Under the pieces are notes generated by a model. It did no database searches and was not told the DNA's origin. It worked only from the letters and a program-made list of their open reading frames with translations. A stretch of DNA of 64,000 nt from Tribonema minus (lineage: Eukaryota > Sar > Xanthophyceae > Tribonematales > Tribonemataceae): the NCBI GenBank assembly GCA_017506865.1, contig JAFCMP010000526.1, forward strand, positions 496,001 to 560,000. The letters are read 5' to 3'. Numbering within the stretch: the first letter of the stretch is position 1; the number at the start of each line of letters is the position of its first letter. The translations under genes were made by a program, and so were the position numbers. Shown piece by piece: positions 34,897-46,100 of this stretch.

Positions 34897-35065
34897 GGGG
34901 GGGAGGGGGGAGGGGACGGTCTTGGTTCTTGGTTTCTTGATGGAGATGATGGTTGGAGGAGAGGGACCCCCCCCCCCCCGCCTGAGGACAGGAGCTTGTT
35001 ACGCAACAAGTGAGTTACCTTCGAGCTCTACAAACACTAAACTGTGCCTAGCCTTCTGAGGCCAG
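34837..35065. repeat. G-tract/C-tract block, copy 1
   Basis: A GT-repeat runs into a G-run of about 25, then the word TCTTGATGGAGATGATGGTT, then a C-run of about 12, then AAGTGAGTTACCT and sequence ending GCCTTCTGAGG. The same layout recurs at 36120-36400. The G-run and the C-run could pair into a hairpin. Confidence 0.8.
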
Positions 35066-35114
35066 TTGATTCTGCCACTGCTGTGACCGAGGACACATGA
35101 GCCCCAGCTGCCAC

Positions 35115-35640
35115 CGCTAAGGGCGTACATGCCGCCAAGGCCTGCCGCGGCGGCGCTTCTGCCGCTGCGCTCACCAACGCTGCTGCGGCAGGTTCCAAAA
35201 TGCCACTGCACACTTCTGCACGGCTACCTCTGCTGCTGCTCCCAGGCGCTGCTGCAGATGTGCCTATATTCCAGCTGCACGCCGCTTCCAAATTACGGCC
35301 CCCGCTTCTGCTGCAGCCCTCCTGCGCTGCTCCGCTGTTGTTTGCATTGCCGCTGTGCCACTCCGCGCGGCAACTGCTGCTGCAGCCATCTGGCGCTGCG
35401 GCGGATGTATTCAAACCGCCGCTGCGCATCAACGCTCGGCTTGCGGTGCTGCTGCCATGATGTGTCGCTGCTGCGAAACTGTCTGCATCGCCGCTGCGCC
35501 CATCCGCGCGGCGACCGCCGCTGCAGCCCTCTCGCGCCGCGATGGACGCGCCCCAACTGCCGCTGCGCAACAACGCGCGACTTCCGGTGCTGGTGCCACC
35601 CCCAGAGAGCAAGGAAGGTGAAGAAAGTGACATTACTGTT
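35115..35640 (+). repeat. 69-bp degenerate tandem repeat with coding-like frame
   Basis: Units of about 69 bases (23 codons) contain GCCGCTGC, CGCGCGGC and GCTGCTGCTGC-type words. In one plus-strand frame they read as LPLRNNARLPVLVPP, SPLRPSARRPPLQPS, PPLRINARLAVLLP and LPLCHSARQLLLQPS, broken by a single stop. It may be a repeat-protein exon, possibly of a pseudogene, or a minisatellite. No family was recognised. Confidence 0.6.
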
Positions 35641-36119
35641 GTCAACAGCCAACCTGCGCGTGCCAGCTCAGGATTGCTGCCGCAGTGCGTCACCTGAACT
35701 AGTGATCTGGAGCTAGATCTTGAACAGCTCGCGAACAAAATTGCACTTCAACCACAACGTGCTGACGTCAATTAGGGCATGTAACCCTGAACACACAACA
35801 GCACCTTTTGTTACAGAGCGGGAGAAACCTGTGGACAGCGGCGGTAGCGTGGCTTTTTGCAATTTAAATTATACAGCTGACCAAGGCGCGGGCGGGGGCA
35901 GTCAAACTTCAAACCAAAGAGTCCCAAAGAAGTCTGTTGCGATCGCATGCCATGCCAAACATACCATGATTAGGGATGGTGTATACTATACTGTAGTACG
36001 TGTGAGAGTACGTCCTGAACTTCCTTGAAGGCGCAGAGGTTCTAGCGCCAAGCAGACTTCAACATGCATGTGAGAGTAATGGCAGCGCATAGGCGTGCAT
36101 AACATGGAGTACGCCTGTG

Positions 36120-36400
36120 TCATGGTCGAGGCTAGTGTTGGGTGTGGGTGTGGGTGTGTGGGGGGGGGTGGGGGGGGTGGGGGGGGTGGGGGGTGCGGGG
36201 GTGTGTGTGGGCGGCAGGGGGGTGGGGGGGGGGGGGGGGGGCAGGGGGAGGGTCTTGGTGTCTTGATGGAGATGATGGTTGGAGAGGGCTCCCCCCCCCC
36301 CGCCGCCTGCGACAAAGGGCTAGGCAGTTACTCAAACGAGTGAGTGACCTATACATGCAGCTCTACAGGCTCTATACTGTGCCGTTGGCCTCCTGAGATG
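36120..36400. repeat. G-tract/C-tract block, copy 2
   Basis: This second copy of the block at 34837 is in the same orientation about 1.29 kb away. It has a longer, interrupted G-run, the same TCTTGATGGAGATGATGGTT word, a C-run, then GAGTGAGTGACCT and GTTGGCCTCCTGAG. Confidence 0.8.
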
Positions 36401-37570
36401 AGCACGAAGGTCCCTGGGGGTCCTAGCCCCAGGGAGGTGTGTACGGGTTCATTGGCCCAGGCCCCCCCCCCACACAGCATGCAAGGTTTCGGGCAGCACG
36501 AAATTAATACGTTCTGAGGGCCCAAAGACTCCCTCTGGTGAATGATCCAATGCTGGCATCATGAGACCGGGTGGGTCTGATAGCATAACCACTCGCCAGA
36601 TCACACTGGCTTGCTTTTTTGAGCGGGACGCGCGCGCTCAGAAATTTCCTCTTTGAAAAGCCGTTGCGCAGGTCTCCCACGCTACATGTGGGATAAGAAA
36701 AAGAAGCAAGTTGTGGGCTATCTCGCGAGGGATGGATGACTGGGGCTGGAAAGGCGGAACTGCTGGAACGCTGGACCAGGTGCGGGGCGACAGGCTGCAG
36801 AGGTTTGCTTTTGGCAGCTGGGTCCTCTTTTGTGCTCCATGCTCTCCTTGCGCGAGTATGGTGCTGTTACTGCTGCGAGTGGATGGACGTACACGAGGGA
36901 GCGGTGCTGCAGTAAAGAGCTCGCTGCGGTTTCACTTTGATCTCACAGACGCTGTGATGCGGGAAAGTGCCACGCTCGCTTTCTATCTTCAGTTACTTGC
37001 TCTTGGGCTGGTGCTCGTACTGCTCGACCACCTGTAATCAGACGGTGGCCTATCGGTCCACGAGGACCCAAGCTCATGACAGTCATGAACGTCAGTGCGA
37101 CCTCCACTGCAGCGTTCCCATCCCGCTCTGCTTGCCTGGGGCAGCAGCTACGTTTCTCTGTCAGACATGTTAAAACGATTCAAGGTTGTTTGACGATCAC
37201 TTACGCTGAAAGCCGCACCTGCGCCCCTGAAAGAGTCTCTTGCACAAAGGCGCCATTCTACAGCACCTAGGTCACAGCAATGACAGAAGCGGGATGTCAC
37301 TCCAAGCCGAGCTGTGGAGCTGGCGCCACCGCAACGCTGGTGCAGACTGAACGCGTGCGCCCTCATCAGACGTCCGAGCACCTCTGATGATGTGTGTGTG
37401 TGGGGAATGGTCGCTAAAACTTTTGAAGCTGGTGAGGGACTTCTGTGAGAGATGGTCACCGCGTCATTCAAGTATGGACGTACATGAGGCGGCGATCCTA
37501 GAATGATGATGATAAGCGCATTTACTGGCACAGCGCAGTGCGTACTACTCAGTCTGATTTGCTGTCGCAG

Positions 37571-38354
37571 TGACGCGTCTCATCACCTGCAAGGATCTGC
37601 TGCAGGTAGGCCAGATCATCCGCTTTGTGTTTGTCGGTATGGCGGTTCAGTTGCGGCGCCTCACTTTAAAGCTGTTGGTGCGGTGCTTGCATGGGTAAGT
37701 GACGGCTCGTGACTCGGCAGGAAACCCTTGAACGAGGGCCAGAGTCGCGTGCAGAAGGGTGCATGTCTCAGATCAGCATCACTTCTGAATCATACTGGCG
37801 GTTGCAACGTACCTGCATAGGTATATCTCATTGTTTGCTCGTTGTGCCGTGTCTGGAGTGCTAGTAGAAGCCTACAGAAGCAAGAAATACAAGCTAAACC
37901 AGTGAAGGCAGGGGTGCGTGATCGCCCACTCACATTTCCGCCCAGAGAACCCTGTGTCATCATTCAGGTCATCTGTTGCGGCGGCCACAATACTCATTTT
38001 ACCAATTGTGAACGCATGGTACGATGGCGCGCAGGGCCATCTCAGCTCCACCCGAACAACAAAAAGCAGGCTTGGAGATCTCGAGGCGGGCATGAAGATA
38101 TTTTTTGGCAGCAGTCAGGGCAAGCATGAAACAATGCAATCAGTTTCAAATGCTGCCGTGGGAGCCGTGCTGCACGTACACTTACGCAAATGCACCATCT
38201 GCAGTTTATGCCGCCTTTTGTGGGCATCACTGAATGAACACTTCAACATAACGTAGGATCATGCGAGTACTACTAGGGTTTCCGCCCCTCAACCGAAAGT
38301 AAATGAAGCACTTGCAAGCAAGAATGTCACCAAGGATGATGCCAGAGCTTTATG
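37571..38354 (+). CDS. Partial uncharacterised gene, phase-linked exons
   Basis: Three stretches join in phase with usual splice signals: 37571-37694 (donor GTAAGT), 37968-38175 and 38323-38354 (donor GTGAGC). The joined protein contains CKDLLQVGQIIRFVFVGMAV, then ATILILPIVNAWYDGAQGHL, SSQGKHETMQSVSNAAVGAV and NVTKDDARALW. Two hydrophobic stretches suggest membrane contact. Start, end and family are unknown; further exons may lie between 36.9 and 39.9 kb, where two C-runs (39230, 39690) precede AG sites on this strand. The support is phase agreement and lack of stops, not homology. Confidence 0.42.
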
Positions 38355-40175
38355 GTGAGCCAGGATTGCCTGGATTTTGGCCATGGAAGTATCGCAGATG
38401 TGCGTACTCATTTACAAGGGCCGCACCTGCAGGGTTATGGTCACTGGCATTGCCAGTGCTTGTGCACACGCCCCCTTGTGATCATGATGCACCATGCATG
38501 CACCCTGTATGTGCACATACTTTTCAGAAGGTAAATGTATTCGCATCCGACCAGAACAGTGTTGTGGCGCAACAGAAGTAGCACAGAAGTCAGGCAGTAG
38601 CAACTGGGTGTGGGTGTGGGTGTGAAAACTTGTAGCCAAGCTATGGTCAAGAGTAACTTGCTGTGCAAGTTGTTCATGCATAAACCAGGATTAGAAAATG
38701 GGCAAGTCCGCAGCTCAACTCAGTGCACAAAGCAATTTGCTGTTTTCTTCACAATCTTCAATTGCCCAAACTTCAGAAGTGTTATAAATGAATATTGTTT
38801 ACAACAACAAGGCATTCTCCGTGGGGTGCTGGCTTCACAAGAGCGGGAACCAACGTTTGCTGAGCACAGCATGCCAGTTGCACAATCTCGTCATATGCTA
38901 GTTGAAGTTGCCGCCGATTGCAATCATGTATACGCACGACTCAATCTGTGGAGGGGCGCATCTGCAATGTGGAAAAGAACAGGCTTCGGCCTGGTGCAAG
39001 CTTTTCAACACACACATCGAGAACTTGTTGAAACACACACACTTCATTCTCCGACGCTCCAAGCCCCTCCAAGTTGCGGTTGACCGTGCATCACTGCATG
39101 GGTACGTAGATGCGGAACTACGGTTTCAGCGCATTGGCTGGATGCACCGCTGTGCGGCAGTTCTGAAGCATGTACCCGGCAGACGCTACATGCCTTCTTC
39201 GCTGAATTTCCTGGCCCCGTCCCCCCACAGCGCCCCCCCCCCCCCCGCCTTGCAGACCCGTACATACCAAAAACCTGTGCGAAACCCATACTTCAAAGTA
39301 CTTCGCTGTAACCCCCCTGTAACCCCGGGGCCCGTTGATAACCCCAAAATTCTTGCTTGAGTGTGTGTCGCTGCACCAAAATGGCTTGGACTGACGACAG
39401 CCACATTGGGCTTGTCATCTGTGTTCTCGCTGCCGCAGCCCTGCTCGTGGGCAGCTGCCCTACCGCTGCGCAGCATGCCTACCACCAGGGGCTCATCATG
39501 CTGCATCGAGAGCGCCAAGCTGCCCACTGCTAAGGCTGTGGCGCATACTGCTACGCACATGTGCAGCGGCGGGATGCAGGCCTTGTCATCAGGCTTGGTC
39601 TCATATGCACCAAAGTGCAGTCCTGCAAGAGGTGCCCGACACATTCTACGTGCAACCGGACGCACACCACTCCCCCATCCCCCTGCAGCCCCCCCCCCCC
39701 CCCCCCCCCCCCGCGCTGCTGCCTCTCAAAATGTCGCCCAAAAAACTCCAAAACCCACAATGCTCTTACTCCTTGTTGTTGCAGACAGCTCCTGCGCAAC
39801 AGCTCCCTATTACGCTGTGCCTACCACTGCCCCACGTGGCAGAAGCGAGCACCAAGCTGTGCTCACTGCTGAGTGTTTGGCGAGTTGAGCACTGCTGGCA
39901 CGCCGACCTGCGCTGAAGGGCGTTGCCGTCACGTGTCACGGAACCACGGCACTTGCGACGGCGATGTTGGCTCACGTGTTGGCCTGCATCAACATGAGCA
40001 AACGGCAGCTGATGAGCCAGTGTGGAGTTGCAGTTGGGCTGAAGAGGACATGAGCATACTTCTGGAAGAGTGAATGCAACGTGGCAGTTCACTTGATGAG
40101 CTCTGAAAGGAGCTGCAGCCCCACATCTGCACAATAGAGCACGTACTTCTATTCCGATTCGAGCGCCACGACTAC
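38355..40175. other. Stretch with unassigned plus-strand exon candidates
   Basis: C-runs at about 39229-39246 and 39690-39712 are followed by AG acceptors, which in this window usually marks a plus-strand exon. Apart from the small ORF at 39381, I could not fix reading frames here. Frames at 38610-39083 and 38902-39360 overlap and neither has a recognised family. Confidence 0.35.
39381..39533 (+). CDS. Small ORF with one membrane segment
   Basis: A 50-residue frame starts MAWTDDSHIG and continues with a hydrophobic stretch (LVICVLAAAALLVG). It ends HRERQAAHC before TAA. The AAAATGG context is a good start. It may be a small membrane protein, or the first exon of a longer spliced gene continuing at the acceptor near 39785. 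Confidence 0.35.
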   Translation: MAWTDDSHIGLVICVLAAAALLVGSCPTAAQHAYHQGLIMLHRERQAAHC

Positions 40176-43100
40176 TTAGGTTCGAAGGCATAGCGCGCTG
40201 CAGGCAGTCATGGGGGTGGGGATGCTGCTGGCAAAAAGCAATCAATGGCCGCATGCTGGATAGTCAGCAAACTCAAATCATATTGGAACAGATATTCAGT
40301 ACGATGGAACACTTTGTGTAAAAGTGTACACAGTAGCCCGACCCTGACGGGTGGGTGATACTACGCTGGAAAATATCATGTTTTGAAACCCCGTCAGGAC
40401 AATGCTACATAATGCCATTGAGGATCCTACCCGACCTTGAGTGTGATTGTCACAATATGCGCAAGTGGCCAGAGTAGATGGCACTTCAGTACGTAACGCC
40501 GTCTCTGACTGAAGTGGCCTACGCACAGTGACCATGGGCATGCAGCTGCCAGTGGCAAACAGCATCTTCAAGGCAGCCTTTACGCACCTCATGGCAAATG
40601 CTGCAGAAGCGCGCGCTGCGGGTGCAGGCGGCGCCGATGCGGCAGCACGCACTGCGATGGCTTGCGCTGCCGTCACAGCCATGGGCACTGCTGCTGTTGC
40701 TGACATTGCTTCGTCTGTTGCTCCGTAGTCAGGGAGAAGCCACGGGACCATCTGACTGGTGCTGCAGGGCAACAGATGCGATACAAACGCGGGTGTGAGC
40801 GAAGTTTATGCGAAAGATGGCCGCGCTGAGCTTTGATGAGGCGCACTCTTGGTGGTTCTTACCACATGCACAGCGTGAACACAATGAACAGTGTCGAGTA
40901 ATCACCCTCGATACTGAATGCTGCGGCGTTGCTGTCAGAGGAAGTGATGTCATCCTGAGATGGACAGTAGTGGGTTTACGCAGTCAAACAACCTTCTAAC
41001 CTGGCTACTTGCTGCAAGACATGACATTGTACCAAGGTGGAGCACGACCCGCTTTCATGCATGTCATGCTTTACGCGTTGCATGGTTTGAGCACACGTCA
41101 TGTGCTGTTACTCTTCCCCACTTGTGGCACAGATGGTGAAGAGGTGCAACTACTTCGTATGTATGACAATGTCAACAAACTCTGTGAAAGTATGTGCGGA
41201 TGATGGCAGATACCAACTCGCAGCACACGCGTACCGAAGAGGCAAGCTGTCGATGCCGTTGACAAACGAACACACTCGCTGCCGAAGACTGGCGTTGGCG
41301 GCTGCGACGAGAGTGGTGACTGGTTTGCATTAAGACTCGACTCAGTTGGTTCTCGGTTGACCGCAATCGCCTCAACAGTACTAGTGCACCGCACCTGAAC
41401 GAGGCCCTCGCGCGTGCCACAGCAGATGCCGCTGGCGCGCTGGCAGCCTGCGCAGCGCGCGGCGCGCGTCCGGAGGTGAACAGCGGCACGGCTGCCGTCA
41501 CTGCCACAGCGCGCGACGGTGCTGCGGCTGCGGCTGCCGCTGCCGCTGCTGCCGCTGCTGCCGCTGCTGCAGGCGATGACGCTGCTGCAGGTGATGACCT
41601 GACCACTTGGCTCTGAGCACTGCTGCCTGCTCCATTTCCACCAGACTGGTTGGGGGCGTCAGGCCTGTTGCGCGAGGCATTCAGGCCGCGCGCCCGGATG
41701 CTCGTGGAAAGCACCCCCTGGTGCCCCAGGGACTGCAGGGAGCAGTAAGGGTGATGGCAGGGGGTGGTCAGCGGTTCTGCATGAGAACTGATACACACAC
41801 GCGCACAGCAGCTTCACGCTTGTGAGAAGCTGTCACGACACAGGAGGAAGTAGAAGGAAGCAACGCAGCAGTTGACTTGATGACTGATAGTGGAGTGTCG
41901 CTGTAGTGGTTGCTGCACAAAAAATAGAACAGGTGGCTTGCATGCGGGGCTGCCTGTTCTGTGAAGGCGCTGACACAATGTGTCAGGCACACCACTCGAA
42001 GCGCTCTGTTGCAGAAGCCGACAAAACCCAGCAGTTAAGACTGGCAACAGTGTACGTGTTGTACGCAAGCCGTATTGTCACAACAGGAGGCGACGCGCAT
42101 AACATCATGCAGCAGACGTGGCGCACGGCGCTGTGACCAATCGAAACACTCATGCGCAGCGTACCCCTGTGTTCTCGGGCATCGACTCCGCAGCGGGTGC
42201 GCGCTCAGCAGGCTGTCCGCTCTCGGAGCCTGCCAGGCGCTTGCGCGCATCTGCCTGCTCAGGCCGCCTTGCATCGGGGGTGAGCGCACCGTCGATGAGG
42301 CGCTGCTGCTCGTGTTGTGCCTGTGCGGCACACACGTGGCAAAGAGGGCAGGGCCTTGATGAGTACAACTACTTCATGCCAGCTTGTAAGCACATTAAGC
42401 AATGATACCATGACGTTGTCAGCGCAGTGAAGGCCCTTGAAGGGCAAGCAGTCTCCGCAGGGTCAGGGCTGGGCTTAGGGTTGGGGTTGACGTCAGGGAA
42501 TGGTACGGGTCACAGTGAGGGGGTTAGTAATACTCAGGCGCTACGCTCTGAGAGACTCTCTGCTGCCTCGGCGCTTGTCTCCGCAGTGCACACGTTGCAT
42601 TGCGCTGCAGAATCGCCAGTGACATGGTGATTTGGCGCTCGCAATCTCAGCAGAAGGCCTGTAACGCCAGTCTTGACGCGCCTGTCACTGCGAGATCTCA
42701 AGTATTGCAACACTTCGAAAGATGGCTGTGCGTGGTCTTGAGCAATGGTGCACAAGCAAGAGTGCGATGCTGACAATCAAAGGTCAGCAGTGATATTATG
42801 ACTCACGCAGAACTGACGATTATGTCACGTATGGGATTCCACAATAACATGCTGAAATGGGAGCATCGGCAACCAGCACCAGACTGCAGTGGATGCATCC
42901 TTGAACGACCATGGTGGAGGGGGGGGGGGCAATCATAAACGCTGGCAACACACGTGCACAAACACTATTTGATTAATGATACGCGAATAACGCGCACTGT
43001 ATGTATGATGCAGCAGCGCTCATTAGTTCAGCTCAAGACTTCATGTTTTTGCGTAGACAGGTGGCAGCATGCGATCACACGCTCCCATTTTGTGCGATTA

Positions 43101-46100
43101 CCGCGCTGTAAGGTGCGCACAATAATATGAGCACACAGGGCACTGCTTGTGTAGCAGACACGAGAGAGTCCGAATGTAGCGCTGGCTTAGTTGAATGCTT
43201 CGCAAACTTGAAGTCGTGAAGTTGGAGCACCGGAAATGCACCAATGTGATCAGATGCCGGTCTACCAGCTTTCAGCAAACTCTGGTATACCCATCAAGAG
43301 GCAACTGCGCTGGCGCAGGGAATTGCGTACGGCGAACGCTTCGTCAAGTGGGTGCAGTGCAAGTCACACCCGCTGCTGCAGCACCTTGTGAAGAGTGCTG
43401 AGGGCACCGACTGCGCGCTTTCTAGGCCGCAGCAGCAGCGCTGCTGCTGCTGCTGCCGCTGAGACCTCACGCCTGCACGGATCCTGAGTCTACTACTGGA
43501 GTGCCATTGAGGTTGCCTGGCGTCTCACCTCTCCCATCGGAAGTGCCTGCAGCTGCCCCGCTGTCGCAGGGCCCCCGCTGCTCCCCTCCGCCTGATTCGG
43601 CACGTTGCAGCAATGGAAGGCATGCGGCGGTGGGTCTGGGGAAAAGGAAACATTCAAACGCTGCTCAATGCTGACACGCGTGGCCAGCACGTGCACGCAG
43701 AGCGCACGGAGCGCAGCGTGCAGGCGCTCAACGAGTTGACTGCACATCATTGCGGCATCGTCCCTTGCAGTTGTTGCAAGCACCAGGCGGCGAGCAATAT
43801 ACGTTCAACCCACGCTCTCCAGTGACCTGGCTGGGCCGGGCGGTCGCAATGATGAGTAGTTCCTGGAAAGGTACTTCAACTTGAAGTATGCCTTCATGGC
43901 GTGTGTAGCTAGGGTGCTCGTGGTACTTCGTATGTGCTGCAAAGGTCAGCGTGCTACTGCTGCGGCGGCGGCAGCAGCAACTGTGAAGTCTGGCGGTTGA
44001 TACATCATACGACGGCTAGCAGTGCTGTGTGCGGCGCATGCTGGAACAGCAGTGTGCAGGTCAATCATGTGTGGGCACTCGCAAGACGCACGTCACATCC
44101 GCTGAGACCCGGGCGGGCAAGGGAGCAGCCAGAGCGCCGTGCTTGCCCGTTTGCAGTACTGGCACACCAGCAAACTTCAACAGGCCCTCTACCCGCAACT
44201 TCGACAGGACGCATCAGCACTCACACCGCGGACATGCAGCACAAGCGGTTGCTGCACCTGTGCAGTGCTCTGCACGCTGCATTGCCGTCACCGCGCGCAC
44301 GACACCTCAAGGCACATGTGTATCACGAGGCAGCTGACCCAAACCCTAACCCTAGATCTAACCCTAATTGTCAGTCGAATAAAGTACTCTCTTGCTCGCT
44401 CTCAAGAGCCAGATTCTCGGCAGCTGGGCCTAATGAAGACCGCCTGCAGCAGGGTAGAAGCTGTTGAGAGCACAGAAGTTGTGTTCTGCTGAAGCTTACG
44501 GTGGTTGCGCAGGATGCCGACGAGATAGCAGCGCTGAAGAGCCAGCTGCACGAGATCGAGGCAGAGCGCGCAGATTGAAGCTTGTGATCTGATAAGCTTG
44601 TGATCTGGCATGCTTCAATCTGCGGGCTCTGCCTCGAACTTGTGCAGCTGGCATTTCAGCGCTGCTATCTCGCTGGCTTGCTGTACAACCATCTGCGCAG
44701 CGCAGTAGAGGTGAAAGTGGCGTGCACAAATGAGCTCAATGTCTAGAGTGAGACGCAATGGAGGCGCGTCGAGCTGAGGGAATCTGGTCATGATGGAGCC
44801 TACAAACATCATGACGACTGAGTGCGAGCACCAATTGTCGTCAAGTCACTCATTATCATGGACCAGCTGACCCATACCCTGACCCTAGCTCTAACCCTAC
44901 TTGTCAAGTCCAAAGAAGTACTGTCTTGCTCTCGCTCTCAAGAACAGGTTCTCGGCACCATGGGCCGATGAATATTGCGGTCACAGCGGAGTAGAGGCCA
45001 TTGAGAGCACACGTGGTGTTGTTGTGTTGAAGTTTACCTGAGCTGTGCGCGCTGTCTCAAACTCGTGCAACCGCTGCTTCAGCGCTTCCATCTCATCGTC
45101 TTGGTACAGCAACATCTGCGCAGCGCAGTGAGAGCGAAATTGGCCATGCAATAATGAGCTCCACTGCAGCGTCTGAAGGCAATGGAGTAGCATTAATCAC
45201 AGGCAAATATGGTGATGACAAAGCCTATATTTGCCATGGCAGTTGGACAAATCGGGCAAGTACATGCATGTAAACCTGGACACAACTGCTGTGTATTTCA
45301 ATTACCTGCGAACAGTGCGCGTCGTCTCAGGCAACCTGAGCGCATGTCAGTTGCAAAGACCACGATCACTACTGCAATGGACAATCTCTTGTGACCATGG
45401 ACTGCAGAAACATAAACTGCAGCGGGTATGATTATGGCCATCAAATTCTGTCTTGACCTTGACAGAACAAGGAGCTCCGTGTACTGCAAATAAAAACAAG
45501 AGGAGAATCTGACTGTGCTCCCAGCAGCGCATGTAGTAGGTGCATACAGTATGTAGCCCCATGATGTGCGTATGCGTGAAGCCATGACCCTACCTCCAGA
45601 CCTGTTGATGGAAGGGCGGTGACCTGCGCGTCTAGACCTATGACAAGCCCAAAGCCAAGGTGTGCCACAAAGCTCAGCAATCCACCATGTACAATCGTCT
45701 GCTTGATGCGTGCTTTGCTGAGAAGTTTCTGTATAAAGAGTTCTGCGGATGAAATGCACAGCTTGAGGTGTGGAGTTCACATCGTTGTGTCATCCGTCAA
45801 ACTCGAATACGTCAATAGTACCGCAGCTGGAGCCACCCAAATGATTCTCGAGCAGTTTGTTCTGCGTCCTGCTCTGAATCTGCAAGTGGTCACGCTCCCT
45901 TGCGCGCTGTGGTCAGACTTTAACTACATGATATGCAGTGGCAACAAAGTGCGAATGGTCGCAGCTATTGCAACGAGAAGGCAGGCTGCTGCAACACATC
46001 ACTGCAAAAGGGCCACTCAGGTATGTTCACAAGTAATGAATTTCTTCTTGTTGTTGAGCAGAGTATGTACATACCGGTTCGCGCGCATCTGCCTTCCTCA

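Noticed and set aside
35037-35738. 233-residue minus-strand frame as a gene
   Set aside because: It is an open frame created by the 69-bp repeat, which reads more regularly on the plus strand. Neither frame has a known family, so only the repeat is reported.
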